Source: an uncultured Pseudomonadota bacterium (GTDB lineage: Bacteria > Myxococcota_A > UBA796 > SXON01). From it: a stretch of 64,000 bases of DNA. The DNA lies in the NCBI GenBank assembly GCA_903921785.1, contig CAIXRH010000242.1, forward strand, positions 38,175 through 102,174, read 5' to 3'. The position numbers and the translations under genes are program-made. The stretch's first letter is position 1. Each line of letters begins with the position of its first letter. This document shows, piece after piece, positions 42,156 through 56,373 of this stretch. The notes beneath the pieces are model-generated. The model did not search any database. It had not been told where the DNA came from and worked only from the letters and a program-made list of their open reading frames with translations.

Positions 42156-44690
42156 ATGCTCCTGCTCCTCGGTCTGCACGCCGCCTTCGCGGGCCCCGCC
42201 CACGCCGCCGCCCCCTCGGCGAGCCTGCCCGCGCCCGACCCCCGGGATGCCTTCGTGCGCGACCGCAATTTCGACATGGTCCGGCTGGAGCTCGACCTCT
42301 CGCTCGACCTGACGGCCCACACCGTCGCCGGCGCCGCGACGTGGGAGGTGTCGCGCCTCGCGCCGGGCGACCTGCGGCTGGACGCCGTCGCCTTCGCGGA
42401 GGTGAGCGCCACCGTCGACGGCGCGTTCGCCGCGGTGACCGTGGCCGACGACGAGCTGGTCGTGTCCATGCCCGCCGACGCCGCCGCGGGCGCCCACCAC
42501 ACGGTGAAGGTGCGATACAAGGCGGCCCCCGAGCTTGGGCTCCACTGGCGGGGGCCGCCCGGCGCGGGCGGGCCCGCCGACTCGCCGGACGCCTTCGCCG
42601 AGGTCTACAGCCAGGGCGAGCTCCAGGACAACCGCTACTGGTTCCCCAGCTACGACCATCCGGATGACCGCTTCGCCTACCAGGGCCGCTTCACGGTGGC
42701 CGGCGCCCCTGCAGGCGCGACGGTGATCACCAACTCGGGCGAGGACCTCCCCAGCTACCTGGTGATGGTGGCGGCCGCGCCCTACGCCACCGTGGCCGGG
42801 CCCGCCGGACCGGTCCTCACCCGCGCGATGGTCGCCCCGAAGACGCCGGAGAGCTGGGTCCGCCCGGTGCTCGACCCGCTCCCGGACATGATGGCCTGGT
42901 TCGCGGAGCGCAGCGGGGTCCCCTATGCGTGGGGCCGCTACGACCAGTCGTTCGTCCAGCGTTTCATCTACGGCGGCATGGAGAACACCGGCTCCACCAT
43001 CGAGACCTCCGGGATGATCGCTCCGCCGTCCGTCCAGGCGACGCGCCAGTGGATCCCGTCGATCGTGGCGCATGAGCTGGCCCACCAGTGGTTCGGCGAT
43101 CTGCTCACCGCCCGGACCGACCGGGAGATGTGGCTCAACGAGGGGTTCGCAACCTTCTTCGCGGGCGACTGGGAGGTACACGATCGCCGCGTCCGCGAGG
43201 GCGACGCCGCGGCCGACGCGCTCGCTGCCTCCATGACCGACGGCTGGCGCCGGGCCAGCCTCGACCGGGGCGGGCTCGCCGGGCGGTGGTACACCGGCGG
43301 CGGGGGCCGGGTGGAGGGCGGGGAAGCGCTCGGCGAGTCCAACCACAACGTCTACAACAAGGGCGCGATCACCCTGACGATGCTCCGGGTGTACCTCGGG
43401 GAGGAGGCCTTCTGGGCGGGCATGCACGACTACGTGCGCGCCCACGTGCACCAGTCGGTGGACACCCTCGATCTCCAGCGCGCCCTCGAAGCCCGCTCCG
43501 GCCGCGATCTCGGGTGGTTCTTCCAACAATGGACGGAGCTCCCCGGCGTCCCGAAGCTCACCACCTCCTGGCGCTGGGAAGCGACCGCGGGGGGCGGCAC
43601 CCTCTCCGTGGAGGTGGACCAGAGCCCGGCGGAAGGGAGCCCGCTCTACACGCTCCCCGTCGACGTCTCCGCCGACGGCGCCGCGCCCACGCGCGGGTGG
43701 CTCACCGGCGAGCACCTCACGGTCACGCTGCCGCTGGCGAAGGCGCCGACGTTCGTGGCGATCGACCCCCGCGGCGGACTGCTCGTGGACTGGGACCAGC
43801 ACCAGCCGATCGACGCGTGGAACGCCCAACTCCGCGACGGCTCCCCATACGCCCGGCTCCTGGCCGCACACGCCCTCGCGAAGCTCCGCCCGGCGGACGA
43901 CGACGCGTTGGAGGAGCTCTTCGTCGCCCCCAATACGCCCGAGCCGCTCCGTGCTGTGCTCGCTGGCGCCCTCGGGGAACGCCGCACCTGCGCGCCGCTC
44001 CTCCCCGCCGTCCGCGAGGACGCCGACGCGCGCATCCGCCTGGCCGCCGCCGGCGCCCTCGGGAGTTGCCCCGATCCGGGCCTCGCCCCGCTGCTCGTGC
44101 AGCGCCTCGGCGCCGAGCCCAACGGGGACATCCGCGCCGCCCTCCTCGGCGCGATCCGCGACCTCGACGCCCCCGCGGGCCTCGCGGTCGCGCGGCGAAC
44201 CCTCGGCCGTGAGGACGTGCTCGTCAACGAGCGCGCCGCCGCCGCCGAGCTCATCGGCGCCGCCGGGGTCCCCAGCGATGTGTCGTCGCTCCTGAAAACC
44301 CCCGCGGAGCGCGACCTCCGCCTCTCCGGCCTGCGCGCGGCCGCGCACATCGTCCAGCGCCAACCCCTCGGCGACGCCCGCGAGAAGCTCCGCCGCGCCG
44401 TCGCCGCCAGCGCCGAGCGGCAGCTCGATGACCTCGATCTACGCGGCCTCCAAGGCGGGATGTCCGTGCTCCGCGACGTCGGCGATCGCGGGAGCGTCGC
44501 CCTCCTCGAAGCGCTGGCGCGGCGCTCGACGGTGCCCGACACGGCGAAGTCCGCACGCGACACGGCCGAGGCGATCCGCGGTCGGAAGGACGTCGTGGTT
44601 CCCCCGGGCGCCCCGGCGGAGGACGCGCGCATGAAGGAGCTGGAGGCCCGGGTGAAGGCGCTGGAGGCGGCCAAGGCAGAGAAACACTGA
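42156..44690 (+). CDS. M1 family metallo-aminopeptidase with HEAT-like C-terminus
   Basis: An 844-residue exported peptidase. A signal peptide begins MLLLLGLHAAFAGPAHAA. The catalytic domain has the M1 exopeptidase motif GGMENTGS and the zinc site HELAHQWFGD...NEGFA (HExxH followed by Glu 18 residues on), with a Tyr (NKGAITLTML region) further on. Zinc-dependent removal of N-terminal residues is expected. From about 590, Ala/Leu-rich paired helices (for example EPLRAVLAGALGERR) look like HEAT repeats, which M1 enzymes use as a C-terminal cap. The protein ends with a short coiled coil (KELEARVKALEAAKAEKH). ATG at 42156 starts the signal; 42087 would add 23 Arg-rich residues. Confidence 0.9.
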   Translation: MLLLLGLHAAFAGPAHAAAPSASLPAPDPRDAFVRDRNFDMVRLELDLSLDLTAHTVAGAATWEVSRLAPGDLRLDAVAFAEVSATVDGAFAAVTVADDELVVSMPADAAAGAHHTVKVRYKAAPELGLHWRGPPGAGGPADSPDAFAEVYSQGELQDNRYWFPSYDHPDDRFAYQGRFTVAGAPAGATVITNSGEDLPSYLVMVAAAPYATVAGPAGPVLTRAMVAPKTPESWVRPVLDPLPDMMAWFAERSGVPYAWGRYDQSFVQRFIYGGMENTGSTIETSGMIAPPSVQATRQWIPSIVAHELAHQWFGDLLTARTDREMWLNEGFATFFAGDWEVHDRRVREGDAAADALAASMTDGWRRASLDRGGLAGRWYTGGGGRVEGGEALGESNHNVYNKGAITLTMLRVYLGEEAFWAGMHDYVRAHVHQSVDTLDLQRALEARSGRDLGWFFQQWTELPGVPKLTTSWRWEATAGGGTLSVEVDQSPAEGSPLYTLPVDVSADGAAPTRGWLTGEHLTVTLPLAKAPTFVAIDPRGGLLVDWDQHQPIDAWNAQLRDGSPYARLLAAHALAKLRPADDDALEELFVAPNTPEPLRAVLAGALGERRTCAPLLPAVREDADARIRLAAAGALGSCPDPGLAPLLVQRLGAEPNGDIRAALLGAIRDLDAPAGLAVARRTLGREDVLVNERAAAAELIGAAGVPSDVSSLLKTPAERDLRLSGLRAAAHIVQRQPLGDAREKLRRAVAASAERQLDDLDLRGLQGGMSVLRDVGDRGSVALLEALARRSTVPDTAKSARDTAEAIRGRKDVVVPPGAPAEDARMKELEARVKALEAAKAEKH

Positions 44691-44798
44691 GGCTACGGCG
44701 AGGGCGTCCCCAAACTCAGGTTCAGTCCAACCGCCCGCTGGCCGATTCGCGGGGTGAACCACGCCTTGCCCCACCCTCCACCCGTCCCCGAGGCCGCC

Positions 44799-46148
44799 AT
44801 GATGGACGCCGGCTTCCGCGTATCCGAAGCGCCGATCGTCACCGTGACGGTCGCGCCCGACGGGCTCTCCGCCGCCGCCGTCGCGCCGCGCGGTGCGCCG
44901 ATCCCTCGCGAGTTCCTGCTCGACGCCTTCCGCCGCGCCGGCGTGACCTTCGGGGTGGACCCCGCGGCCGTGGCGCTGCTCGCCAGCGGCGCCCACGCCG
45001 GGGAAGTGACGTTCGCCCGAGGCGTCGCCGCGGTCGACGGTGAAGACAGCCGCGTGGAGCACCTCACCGCCGAGCTGGCGGGGGCCGGCTTCACGGCGGT
45101 CGAGGACCAGACCGGCACGGTGGACCTGCGCGGCGGACACGTCGCCCAGCACGTCACCCCCGGACAGGTGCTCGCGAAGAAACACCCGGCCACCCCCGGC
45201 ACGCCGGGACGGAAGGTCACCGGTGAGCCGATCGCTCCGCGCGTGGGCAAGGACATCGCGGCGCTCGTGGCTGGCAACGGGGCCGGGCTCTCGCCCGACC
45301 GCCTGAGCATCGTGGCCAAGGTGGGCGGGCTGCCGAAGCTCGTCGGCGCCGCGCTCACGGTGTGCAGCGCCTGCGAGGTCAAGAACGTCGACTTCCACAC
45401 CGGCGACATCCACTTCGTCGGCTCCGTGACCGTCGACGGCGACGTGCTCCACGGCTTCACCGTGGAGGCGACCGAAGACATCGTCGTCCGCGGCCACGTC
45501 GACGGCGGCAAGCTCCGCGCCGGCGGCAAGATCACGGTCAACGGGGGCGTGCGCCGGGCCGCCGACATCGACGCGCTGGGGGACGTCGCGGTCCGCTTTG
45601 TCGACCCGCTGTGCACCCTCAAGAGCCGCCACGACGTCTCGGTGCTGGAGAGCGCGCTTCAGTGCACCCTGACCGGCCGTCGGGTCACCGTCGGCCGGCA
45701 GCTCTCCGCGGGCACCACCACCGCGTGGGACCGCATCGAAGCCCAGACCATCGGCAGCGCCAACGAGGTCGCCACCCACCTACACCTGCGCATCGACCCC
45801 ACGCCCCCGAGTGGTCCGGCCCTGGACCAGGCCCGCGCCTCCCTCGAACACGCCCGCGCCGACCTTGAGAAGGTGCGCAAAAGCGAGGCCACCGCGGGCC
45901 CCGATGCGCGGCTGCTCACCAGCCTCACGCTCCGCGAGGTCTCGCTCGCCCTCACCGTGCATCGGCTCGAAGAGCAGCTCGCCGAGGTTGGCGCGCCGCG
46001 CCCCGCCGACCCCCATCACGCCCTGGTGGTGGTGAAGCACACGATGTTCCCCAACGTCGTGCTGCACTTCTACACGCTCACCCGGAAGATCACGGCACCC
46101 CTGCACAACCAGACCGTGCGGATGACGGGCGATCACCTCAATGTGTAG
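44799..46148 (+). CDS. FapA family protein (DUF342)
   Basis: A 449-residue cytoplasmic protein of the FapA/DUF342 family. The N-terminal third contains the LAKKHPATPGTPGRKVTGEPI loop typical of the family. The centre (about 175-300) is a right-handed beta-helix with stacked short strands (VDFHTGDIHFVGSVTVDG, VRGHVDGGKLRAGGKITVNG). A C-terminal coiled coil follows (345-400), then a small beta tail. Some relatives, such as Vibrio FapA, link flagellar assembly to sugar-uptake signalling; others are of unknown role. ATG at 44799 is preferred with GAGG upstream; GTG at 44754 is possible. The last 11 bases overlap the convergent TPR gene. Confidence 0.85.
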   Translation: MMDAGFRVSEAPIVTVTVAPDGLSAAAVAPRGAPIPREFLLDAFRRAGVTFGVDPAAVALLASGAHAGEVTFARGVAAVDGEDSRVEHLTAELAGAGFTAVEDQTGTVDLRGGHVAQHVTPGQVLAKKHPATPGTPGRKVTGEPIAPRVGKDIAALVAGNGAGLSPDRLSIVAKVGGLPKLVGAALTVCSACEVKNVDFHTGDIHFVGSVTVDGDVLHGFTVEATEDIVVRGHVDGGKLRAGGKITVNGGVRRAADIDALGDVAVRFVDPLCTLKSRHDVSVLESALQCTLTGRRVTVGRQLSAGTTTAWDRIEAQTIGSANEVATHLHLRIDPTPPSGPALDQARASLEHARADLEKVRKSEATAGPDARLLTSLTLREVSLALTVHRLEEQLAEVGAPRPADPHHALVVVKHTMFPNVVLHFYTLTRKITAPLHNQTVRMTGDHLNV

Positions 46149-47265
46149 CGCCTGAGCTGTCCGCTGGCGGCGAGCCCACGATCGGGCGGAGCTGCTCCAG
46201 CGTGCGCAGGGGGCTCGCGACCACCGCTGAATACTCCGCGGCCGCAGCCGCCATCCCGGCCGCATCGCCGTGGGCACGCGCCAGGTACCACTCCGTGGCG
46301 GACCAGTCTTCGTCGCCGACGTCCGGGTTCTCGGCGGCGAGGGTGTCCGCGGCGGCGAGGTCCCCCACATCGACGGCGATGCGCACACGAATCGCGTCCG
46401 CGGCCGCGCTCTCGACCGTGCCGTTGAGGAGCGAGCTGAGCTGTCGCGTCGCTTCCGAAGGACGCCCCATCCGGCGGAGGGACTCCGCCAGGATGATCCG
46501 CGCCTCCTCCCCGCGGCGCACGCGGCGGAGGCCCAGGAACGTCCGCACCGCCTGCCCCGGATCGTTGAGGTCCAACCACGACTGAGCCTGGAGACGTGCG
46601 AGCTCAAGGGGCGAGCGACCCTCGCGGTTCCACTGATCAACCAAGGCGTCGAACTCGTCGATGTCGCCGCGGTTGAGCGCCAGCGCCGCCTCCGCGAAGA
46701 GCGACTCGTCCTGCGCCGCGCTCACGTACCAGAGGTACTCCAGGGCCATGTCGCGCACGACCGACTCTCCCGCACGATGGGCGTCGAGCGCCACCCGGGT
46801 CAGGGCCGTCCGACTCGTGGGGTATCGCTCCTGCGCCACGAGGTCGAAAACCAGCGCGTCCGCGGCGAAGCCTTGCTGCGCCGCACATCCGGCCGCGAGG
46901 AGCGCGTGGCGCATGCCGAACGCCCTCGCGTCGGACCAATGGACGAACTCGTCGAGCGCCGCGTCACACCTTCCGAGGCGCGCCTGTGCGGAGCCGAGCC
47001 CGATGTGGGCCTCCGGATCCTCCGGAAACCGGGTGATCACCCCCTGAAATGCCTCGACCGCCGCCCGATAATACCCTTGGCGGAGGTAGGCGTTTCCACG
47101 CCGGAGCCCCGGACGGACGCCACCGCTCCCGACGGCCGGGCGCTCAGGTTCACCCTGCTGAAGCCGCGGCGCGCCGCCGCTCCCCGCCTTCGCCGCCGGC
47201 CCCTTCAGGGGACCCGCGAGCGCCATCAGCGGAACCAGCAGGAGGAGCAATACGCCCGTCCTCAC
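46138..47265 (-). CDS. Exported TPR-like protein
   Basis: A 375-residue protein with a signal peptide (MRTGVLLLLLVPLMALAGP). TPR-like helix pairs are clearest near residues 55-105 (GNAYLRQGYYRAAVEAFQGV, EAHIGLGSAQARLGRCDAAL). Later helices (LARLQAQSWLDLNDPGQAVR, ILAESLRRMGRPSEATRQL) continue the superhelix. It probably acts as a periplasmic scaffold. Its ATG overlaps the stop of the sulfatase-like gene upstream (ATGA), so the two are coupled; that protein also ends in TPRs, which suggests they pair. No exact family is recognised. Confidence 0.75.
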   Translation of the reverse strand: MRTGVLLLLLVPLMALAGPLKGPAAKAGSGGAPRLQQGEPERPAVGSGGVRPGLRRGNAYLRQGYYRAAVEAFQGVITRFPEDPEAHIGLGSAQARLGRCDAALDEFVHWSDARAFGMRHALLAAGCAAQQGFAADALVFDLVAQERYPTSRTALTRVALDAHRAGESVVRDMALEYLWYVSAAQDESLFAEAALALNRGDIDEFDALVDQWNREGRSPLELARLQAQSWLDLNDPGQAVRTFLGLRRVRRGEEARIILAESLRRMGRPSEATRQLSSLLNGTVESAAADAIRVRIAVDVGDLAAADTLAAENPDVGDEDWSATEWYLARAHGDAAGMAAAAAEYSAVVASPLRTLEQLRPIVGSPPADSSGATH

Positions 47266-49592
47266 TTCCCGCCCCCCGGCGTCGCGAGGGTGTTCTCCGG
47301 CGTTCGGGGCGCGGCGCCGGGCTCAGGGGCCGCCACTGCGGCATTCCCAGACGGAGCGGCCTCTCCGGTCTGCGCCCGCTTCAGCGCGAACGCCCGCTCG
47401 GCGGTCTTCGCCGCCTCCGCGTCCTTGCCCTCCTTCTTCAGGAGGTTGGCGTTGAGCAGCACGATGTCAGGATCGTCCGGAGCCATGGTGAGGGCGACGT
47501 CGAGCTCAGCGCGGGCGCCGGGGTAGTCCGCGAGGTTGAACAAGCACTGCGCGAGGGCGCGGAGGGCGTCCGGGTTCTTTCCATCCAGCTGCTTGAGGAT
47601 GCGGAGCTCGTCGAGCTGCGCGAGATAGTCGCGCTCATCGCCGTGGAGGCGGGCGAGGGCGCGGTGCGCGAGCACACTGCGGGGGAAGTCGCCGATCTCC
47701 GCCTCGAGGAGCGTGTACGCTCCGGCGCGGTCCCCGCTGGTGAGCGCCAGCGCGGCCAGCTCCACCCGGGAGCCCGTGTGGGGGTTGGCGCCGGAGGTGG
47801 CGGCGGTGAGGTACCGCTTCGCCTGCTCGTAGTCGTTGCGGAGCAGGAAGAAACGACCGAGCACCGCGGCGAGGCCGATGTTGCCAGGATCGTCGTCGAA
47901 CCAGGCCTTGCCAGAGGCGATGGCGTCGTCGACCAGGCCCGAGGTGAGCTGGGCGGTGACCGAGAGCTCCCGAGCGGAGCGGTTCTTGGGGTCCACGTCG
48001 AGCGCACGGCCCGCGTAGACCAGGGCCTGGGCCGGGTCCCGGTCGGCCATCGCCATGCTCGCGAGCTGCACGAAGGCGCGGGCGTCATCCGGGAAGAGCT
48101 TCGCGGTCTCCTCGACGAATTTCTTCCCTCCCGCCACGTCTCCGGACTGGGTCAGCATCCGGGACTTCCGCATGCGGAGCTCGAACGCATCGGGCTTGCG
48201 AGCGAGGAGCGCGTCGAGCTTCTTGCGTACCGCCTCCGGCGAGGGAGGGCCGGCGGGACCGGGCGCCCCCAACGCGGCGGCCTCGGCGACGAAGTCCGCA
48301 AAGTCCGCCGGGTCCGGGAGCGACTGGGGGTCCACCTTGGCGCCGCACCCGCCCGTGACGTACCCGAGGGCGGTGAGCTGGGCGATCGTCGCCGCGTCGG
48401 CCGGCGCGTCATCGCAGCCGGGGGGCGTGGCGCCGAGGGCGTCGTAGAGCGCCTGGAGCCGCGCCACATCGGCGGGGCGGGAGGCGGCGAGGTTGGTGGT
48501 CTCCCCCGGGTCGGCCACGACGTCGTAGAGCTCCGGCTTCGGCTTGGAGATGAGCTTGAGGTTGCCCTCGACCACCATCCGGTGGGGCGCGAGCCGATAG
48601 CGGTCGACCAACTGGTAGCTCTCGGCGTAGGGGACCGTCTTTCCCCCCGGCTGCACGTGGCCGTCGATCCCGGTGGGCGCCGGCAGCCCGGCCAGAGACA
48701 GCAAGGTGGGCAGGACGTCCGCGCTGGAGACGGGGTCCTCCACGACCGCCGGGCTCACCCCGGTCCCCGAGAGAATCCACGGGACCCGCTGCGTGGCGTC
48801 GTAGTCGTACATCCCGTGATCCCGCTCGCCGTGGTCGCCGAGGCTCTCGCCGTGGTCCCCGACCAGCGCGAAGACGGTCTTGCGCCCAGCGAACGCCTCG
48901 ACCACGCGGGCGACCTGATCATCGACGTACGCCAGCTCGGCGTCGTAAGGGTGCCCGGGGAGGCGCTCGGCGTACGCGCGGGGGGGCTGGTAGGGGTAGT
49001 GTGCGTCGTAGAGGTGCACCCACAAGAAGACCGGCTGGTCCGTCGGTACGGTGCCGAGCCAGGCCAACGCATCGTCCACCACGGACTCGCCGGGCCGCTC
49101 GGTGTGCCAGTAGTTCTGCGTAGCGGTGGCCGGCTGGTCGGTGCGGGGCGGCATCTCGTCGTAGAAGCCGTCGAACCCCTGGGAGAAGCCCCACTGGCGA
49201 GTGGTCACGAACGCACCGGAGCTCCCGCCGGTGGCGTAGCCGCCCTGCTTGAAGTACTCGGCCATGGTGGTGAACGACTCGGCGAGCACGCCGGCGCCGT
49301 TGTCGCGCACGTTGGTGTGGAAGGGGTACAGGCCGGTGAAAATCGTGGAGTGGGCCGGAATCGTGAGCGGCAGCACGCTGTAGGCGTGGTTGAACCGAAT
49401 CCCTTCGGCGGCCAGCTTGTCGATGGTGTCGGTCTCGGCGCCGTCGCGGCCGTAGGCGCCGATGTGGTCGGCCCGCGTCGTGTCCAGCGTGATGATCACC
49501 ACGTCGGGGTGGGCGGGAGCGGCCACAACCGGGGCCTTCGCGGCCGGCGGCGGCGCCGCGGAGTCACACGCAACGAGCCACACCAGCACCAC
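47262..49592 (-). CDS. Sulfatase-like lipoprotein with C-terminal TPR domain
   Basis: A 776-residue protein with a very short lipoprotein signal (GTG start, then VLVWLVAC). Residues 25-430 have the alkaline-phosphatase/sulfatase fold: VVIITLDTTRADHIGAYG, WGFSQGFDGFYDEM, FLWVHLYDAHYPY and GDHGESLGDHGERDHG supply metal ligands. At the nucleophile position the sequence is LTIPAHSTIFTG, not the C/S-x-P-x-R that is converted to formylglycine, so it is probably not a true sulfatase but a phosphatase or transferase. Residues 480-750 are TPR repeats. GTG at 49592 is chosen since GGGAGG lies five bases ahead and the lipobox then sits at the N-terminus; 49643 is the longer option. Confidence 0.82.
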   Translation of the reverse strand: MVLVWLVACDSAAPPPAAKAPVVAAPAHPDVVIITLDTTRADHIGAYGRDGAETDTIDKLAAEGIRFNHAYSVLPLTIPAHSTIFTGLYPFHTNVRDNGAGVLAESFTTMAEYFKQGGYATGGSSGAFVTTRQWGFSQGFDGFYDEMPPRTDQPATATQNYWHTERPGESVVDDALAWLGTVPTDQPVFLWVHLYDAHYPYQPPRAYAERLPGHPYDAELAYVDDQVARVVEAFAGRKTVFALVGDHGESLGDHGERDHGMYDYDATQRVPWILSGTGVSPAVVEDPVSSADVLPTLLSLAGLPAPTGIDGHVQPGGKTVPYAESYQLVDRYRLAPHRMVVEGNLKLISKPKPELYDVVADPGETTNLAASRPADVARLQALYDALGATPPGCDDAPADAATIAQLTALGYVTGGCGAKVDPQSLPDPADFADFVAEAAALGAPGPAGPPSPEAVRKKLDALLARKPDAFELRMRKSRMLTQSGDVAGGKKFVEETAKLFPDDARAFVQLASMAMADRDPAQALVYAGRALDVDPKNRSARELSVTAQLTSGLVDDAIASGKAWFDDDPGNIGLAAVLGRFFLLRNDYEQAKRYLTAATSGANPHTGSRVELAALALTSGDRAGAYTLLEAEIGDFPRSVLAHRALARLHGDERDYLAQLDELRILKQLDGKNPDALRALAQCLFNLADYPGARAELDVALTMAPDDPDIVLLNANLLKKEGKDAEAAKTAERAFALKRAQTGEAAPSGNAAVAAPEPGAAPRTPENTLATPGGGK

Positions 49593-49703
49593 ATCGCCTC
49601 CCGAGCGGGGCCGGACCGTAGCCGCGCGACCTGCCGGCGGCAACGGCCGCCCCGGTCAGGGAATGTCCGTGCGGACCGTCGCTCCCTCGGATAGCGCCCC
49701 GCC

Positions 49704-50387
49704 GTGCTTGTCCTGGTCGCCGCCGCCCTCGCCGCCCCACCTGCCACCCAGCTCACGAGCCGGGGCTTCGCGGTCGGGGTCGCCGCCACCGGGCAAGCCG
49801 GGGAGGAGCTGCTCACCGATCCCGACTGTGTGGAGGGCGGCGCCTGCGAGGCGATCCGCCACCATTCGGGCTGGGGCGGGCAGCTCACCTTGCAGGTGGC
49901 GCCGTTCGTGATCGGCTGGGTCGAGGGCGGCACCGACGAGGTGAAGGCCCCGGCGTTGGAGTACGAAGCCGCCGGCTTCCGGGTCAACGGCGGAGTGCTC
50001 GGCATCGTGCGCCCCAAGCAGGAGATCGGTGGGCTCGGCTGGGCAAACGTCGACTACGGCACCAGCGGCAACGACTCCGCCGCGCACGCGCACCGTTGGG
50101 TCGCCAACGTCGGCGGCGGCGCCCGCTTCGGCCGGCCGGATGCGCTGCTCACCTCCTGGGTGGGCGCCGAGGTGGTGGTCTCCGGGGAGGATGTCACCTC
50201 CACGCTCACCGGCGCGCTCGACGTGCCGATGCAGCCCACCGTCCCGTTCAACGTGGTCGCGGGCTTCCAGCTCTTCTCGGCGCCGCTCGCGGGCCCCGGC
50301 TCCGACGCGCCGTTGTTGTTCTTGTCGTGCGCGGGCTCGGCGGGGTCACAGCTCGGGGTCCGGTTCTCCCTGGGCGCAGCGCTGTAA
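49704..50387 (+). CDS. Exported beta-rich protein, possibly outer-membrane barrel
   Basis: A 227-residue protein with a cleavable signal (GTG start, LVLVAAALAAPPA). The mature part alternates short amphipathic strands and Gly-rich turns (WGGQLTLQVAPFVIGWVEG, VVAGFQLF), and ends in QLGVRFSLGAAL, a plausible closing strand of a small outer-membrane barrel. Two cysteines near residues 42-48 (DCVEGGAC) may pair. There is no family match. It is divergent from the sulfatase-like gene by about 110 bases. Confidence 0.6.
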   Translation: MLVLVAAALAAPPATQLTSRGFAVGVAATGQAGEELLTDPDCVEGGACEAIRHHSGWGGQLTLQVAPFVIGWVEGGTDEVKAPALEYEAAGFRVNGGVLGIVRPKQEIGGLGWANVDYGTSGNDSAAHAHRWVANVGGGARFGRPDALLTSWVGAEVVVSGEDVTSTLTGALDVPMQPTVPFNVVAGFQLFSAPLAGPGSDAPLLFLSCAGSAGSQLGVRFSLGAAL

Positions 50388-50400
50388 CGTCGGCGGGATC

Positions 50401-50450
50401 GCCCACCCCGCCATTCTCGCCGCCCGGGGCTCCTCGACCGCCGACGCCGG
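50401..50450 (-). repeat. Dispersed repeat family A, copy 3 (inverted)
   Basis: CCCGCCATTCTCGCCGCCCG followed by GGCTCCTCGACCGCCGAC, the reverse complement of the copies at 3056 and 21531. It starts 14 bases behind the stop of the preceding gene. Confidence 0.6.
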
Positions 50451-50540
50451 CCGTGGGGCAGGTCGGCCTCGCGCCACCCGCCCCTTCGCGTCCTCACCGA
50501 GGGCACAACGGCGGCCGCCCGGCTCCCCCCGCGCCGGCCG

Positions 50541-54929
<4,389 letters not shown>

Positions 54930-54956
54930 GCGCCGCTTCCGTCTCCGAGGATCCCC

Positions 54957-55202
54957 ATGAAGGCCGACATCCACCCCTCCCTCCACCCGGTCGTCTTCGT
55001 CGATACGGGCGCTGGCATCGAGTTCATCTCGCGGTCCACGCTCAGCTCGAAGCAGACCCGCAACATCGATGGGGTGGAGCACCACGTGATCTTCGTCGAC
55101 ATCAGCTCGGCGAGCCACCCGTTCTACACCGGCAAGCAGCGCGCCATCAGCGTCGCCGGCCGCGTGGAGCGCTTCAACAAGAAGTACAACATCGCGAAGT
55201 AA
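54957..55202 (+). CDS. rpmE: Ribosomal protein L31, zinc-independent type B
   Basis: An 81-residue L31. Family landmarks are [45 protein letters not shown] and [14 protein letters not shown]. It lacks the CxxC pair, so it is the type B form that does not need zinc; in many bacteria that form is made when zinc is scarce, yet here it is in the main rho-rpmE-prfA position. Start ATG 54957 is preceded by a GAGGA sequence nine bases upstream. The gene follows the Rho-like gene after 27 bases. Confidence 0.97.
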   Translation: MKADIHPSLHPVVFVDTGAGIEFISRSTLSSKQTRNIDGVEHHVIFVDISSASHPFYTGKQRAISVAGRVERFNKKYNIAK

Positions 55203-55274
55203 CTGCGGGTTGTCGAGGCCCCCGCGCGCCGATCCGGCGCCGGGGGCTTCGTGCTTTGCAGGGGAGCGTCCCCC

Positions 55275-56363
55275 GTGTTCCGTCTTGAGGAATTCGAAGC
55301 GCGCCTGGAGGAGCTGGACCGTCAGTTGATGGACCCGTCCCTCGCCGGCCAACGGGATCGTTACAAGACGATCAGCCGGGAGCACGCGTCCGTCAGCAAG
55401 ATGGTGGAGCTGGCCCGTGAGGTCACCAAGCTCGAGACCGAGCGGGCCGATCTGAAGGAGATGCTCGCCGATCCCGACATGCGCGCGGATGCGGAAGAGG
55501 AGAAGGCGAGGATCGATGCTCGCATCCCCGAGCTGGAGCATGAGCTCCGCCTGATGATGCTCCCGCAGGATCGGTACGAAGGCCGGCCGATCCTCCTTGA
55601 GATCCGCGCCGGAACCGGCGGCGATGAAGCCGGCCTCTTCGCGGCCGATCTCTTCCGCATGTACACCCGCTATGCCGACAAGATGGGCTGGAAGGTCGAT
55701 CTCATCTCGGCCAGCGAGCTCTTCGTGGGCACCACCGCCGGGTACAAGGAGGTCATCGCCTCCGTCACCGGCGATACGGCGTACCGCTTCCTCAAGTACG
55801 AAGCGGGCGTGCACCGGGTGCAGCGCGTGCCCCTCACCGAGACGCAGGGCCGCATCCACACCTCCGCCGCCACCGTGGCGATCCTCCCCGAGCCGGAGGA
55901 GGTGGAGATCAAGATCGGCGAGAAGGACCTGCGGATCGACGTTTTCCGGGCCGGTGGTCCGGGTGGCCAGTCGGTCAACACCACGGACTCCGCGGTGCGC
56001 ATCGTGCACATCCCCAGCGGCCTCGTGGTCATCTGCCAGGACGAGAAGTCCCAGACCAAGAACAAGGCCAAGGCGATGAAGGTGCTCTCGGCTCGCCTGC
56101 TGGAGAAGGAGCGGAGCGAGCGGGATGCCGCCGAGGCGGCCGACCGCAAGGCCCAGGTGGGCTCCGGCGATCGCAGCGAGCGCATCCGCACCTACAACTA
56201 CCCGCAGAACCGGGTCACCGACCACCGCGTAACCGGTTCGGACGGGAGCACCTTCACCTTGTACAAGCTCGACAAGATCGTCGAAGGCGATCTGGACGAG
56301 CTGCTCGGCGGCGTGCTCGGGTACTTCCAGGCCGAGGCGCTGCGCCAGGCCGAAGGTCGATAG
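55275..56363 (+). CDS. prfA: Peptide chain release factor 1
   Basis: A 362-residue class I release factor that ends translation at UAA and UAG. The catalytic GGQ is in [17 protein letters not shown] near residues 225-240. The codon-recognition tripeptide region reads [16 protein letters not shown], a P-x-T of the RF1 class, with Leu in place of the usual Ala or Val. The N-terminal coiled coil and the C-terminal [13 protein letters not shown] are normal. I start at GTG 55275 with GGGGAG upstream; an ATG at 55251 would add eight non-conserved residues. prmC, whose product methylates the GGQ glutamine, follows after ten bases. Confidence 0.97.
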   Translation: MFRLEEFEARLEELDRQLMDPSLAGQRDRYKTISREHASVSKMVELAREVTKLETERADLKEMLADPDMRADAEEEKARIDARIPELEHELRLMMLPQDRYEGRPILLEIRAGTGGDEAGLFAADLFRMYTRYADKMGWKVDLISASELFVGTTAGYKEVIASVTGDTAYRFLKYEAGVHRVQRVPLTETQGRIHTSAATVAILPEPEEVEIKIGEKDLRIDVFRAGGPGGQSVNTTDSAVRIVHIPSGLVVICQDEKSQTKNKAKAMKVLSARLLEKERSERDAAEAADRKAQVGSGDRSERIRTYNYPQNRVTDHRVTGSDGSTFTLYKLDKIVEGDLDELLGGVLGYFQAEALRQAEGR

Positions 56364-56373
56364 GCCCCTCCCG

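Noticed and set aside
39894..44363. Frame extending the GGDEF-EAL gene to 1,489 codons
   Set aside because: The extra part is antisense to the aminopeptidase gene and lacks domains; GTG 42002 with GGAGG fits the true start.
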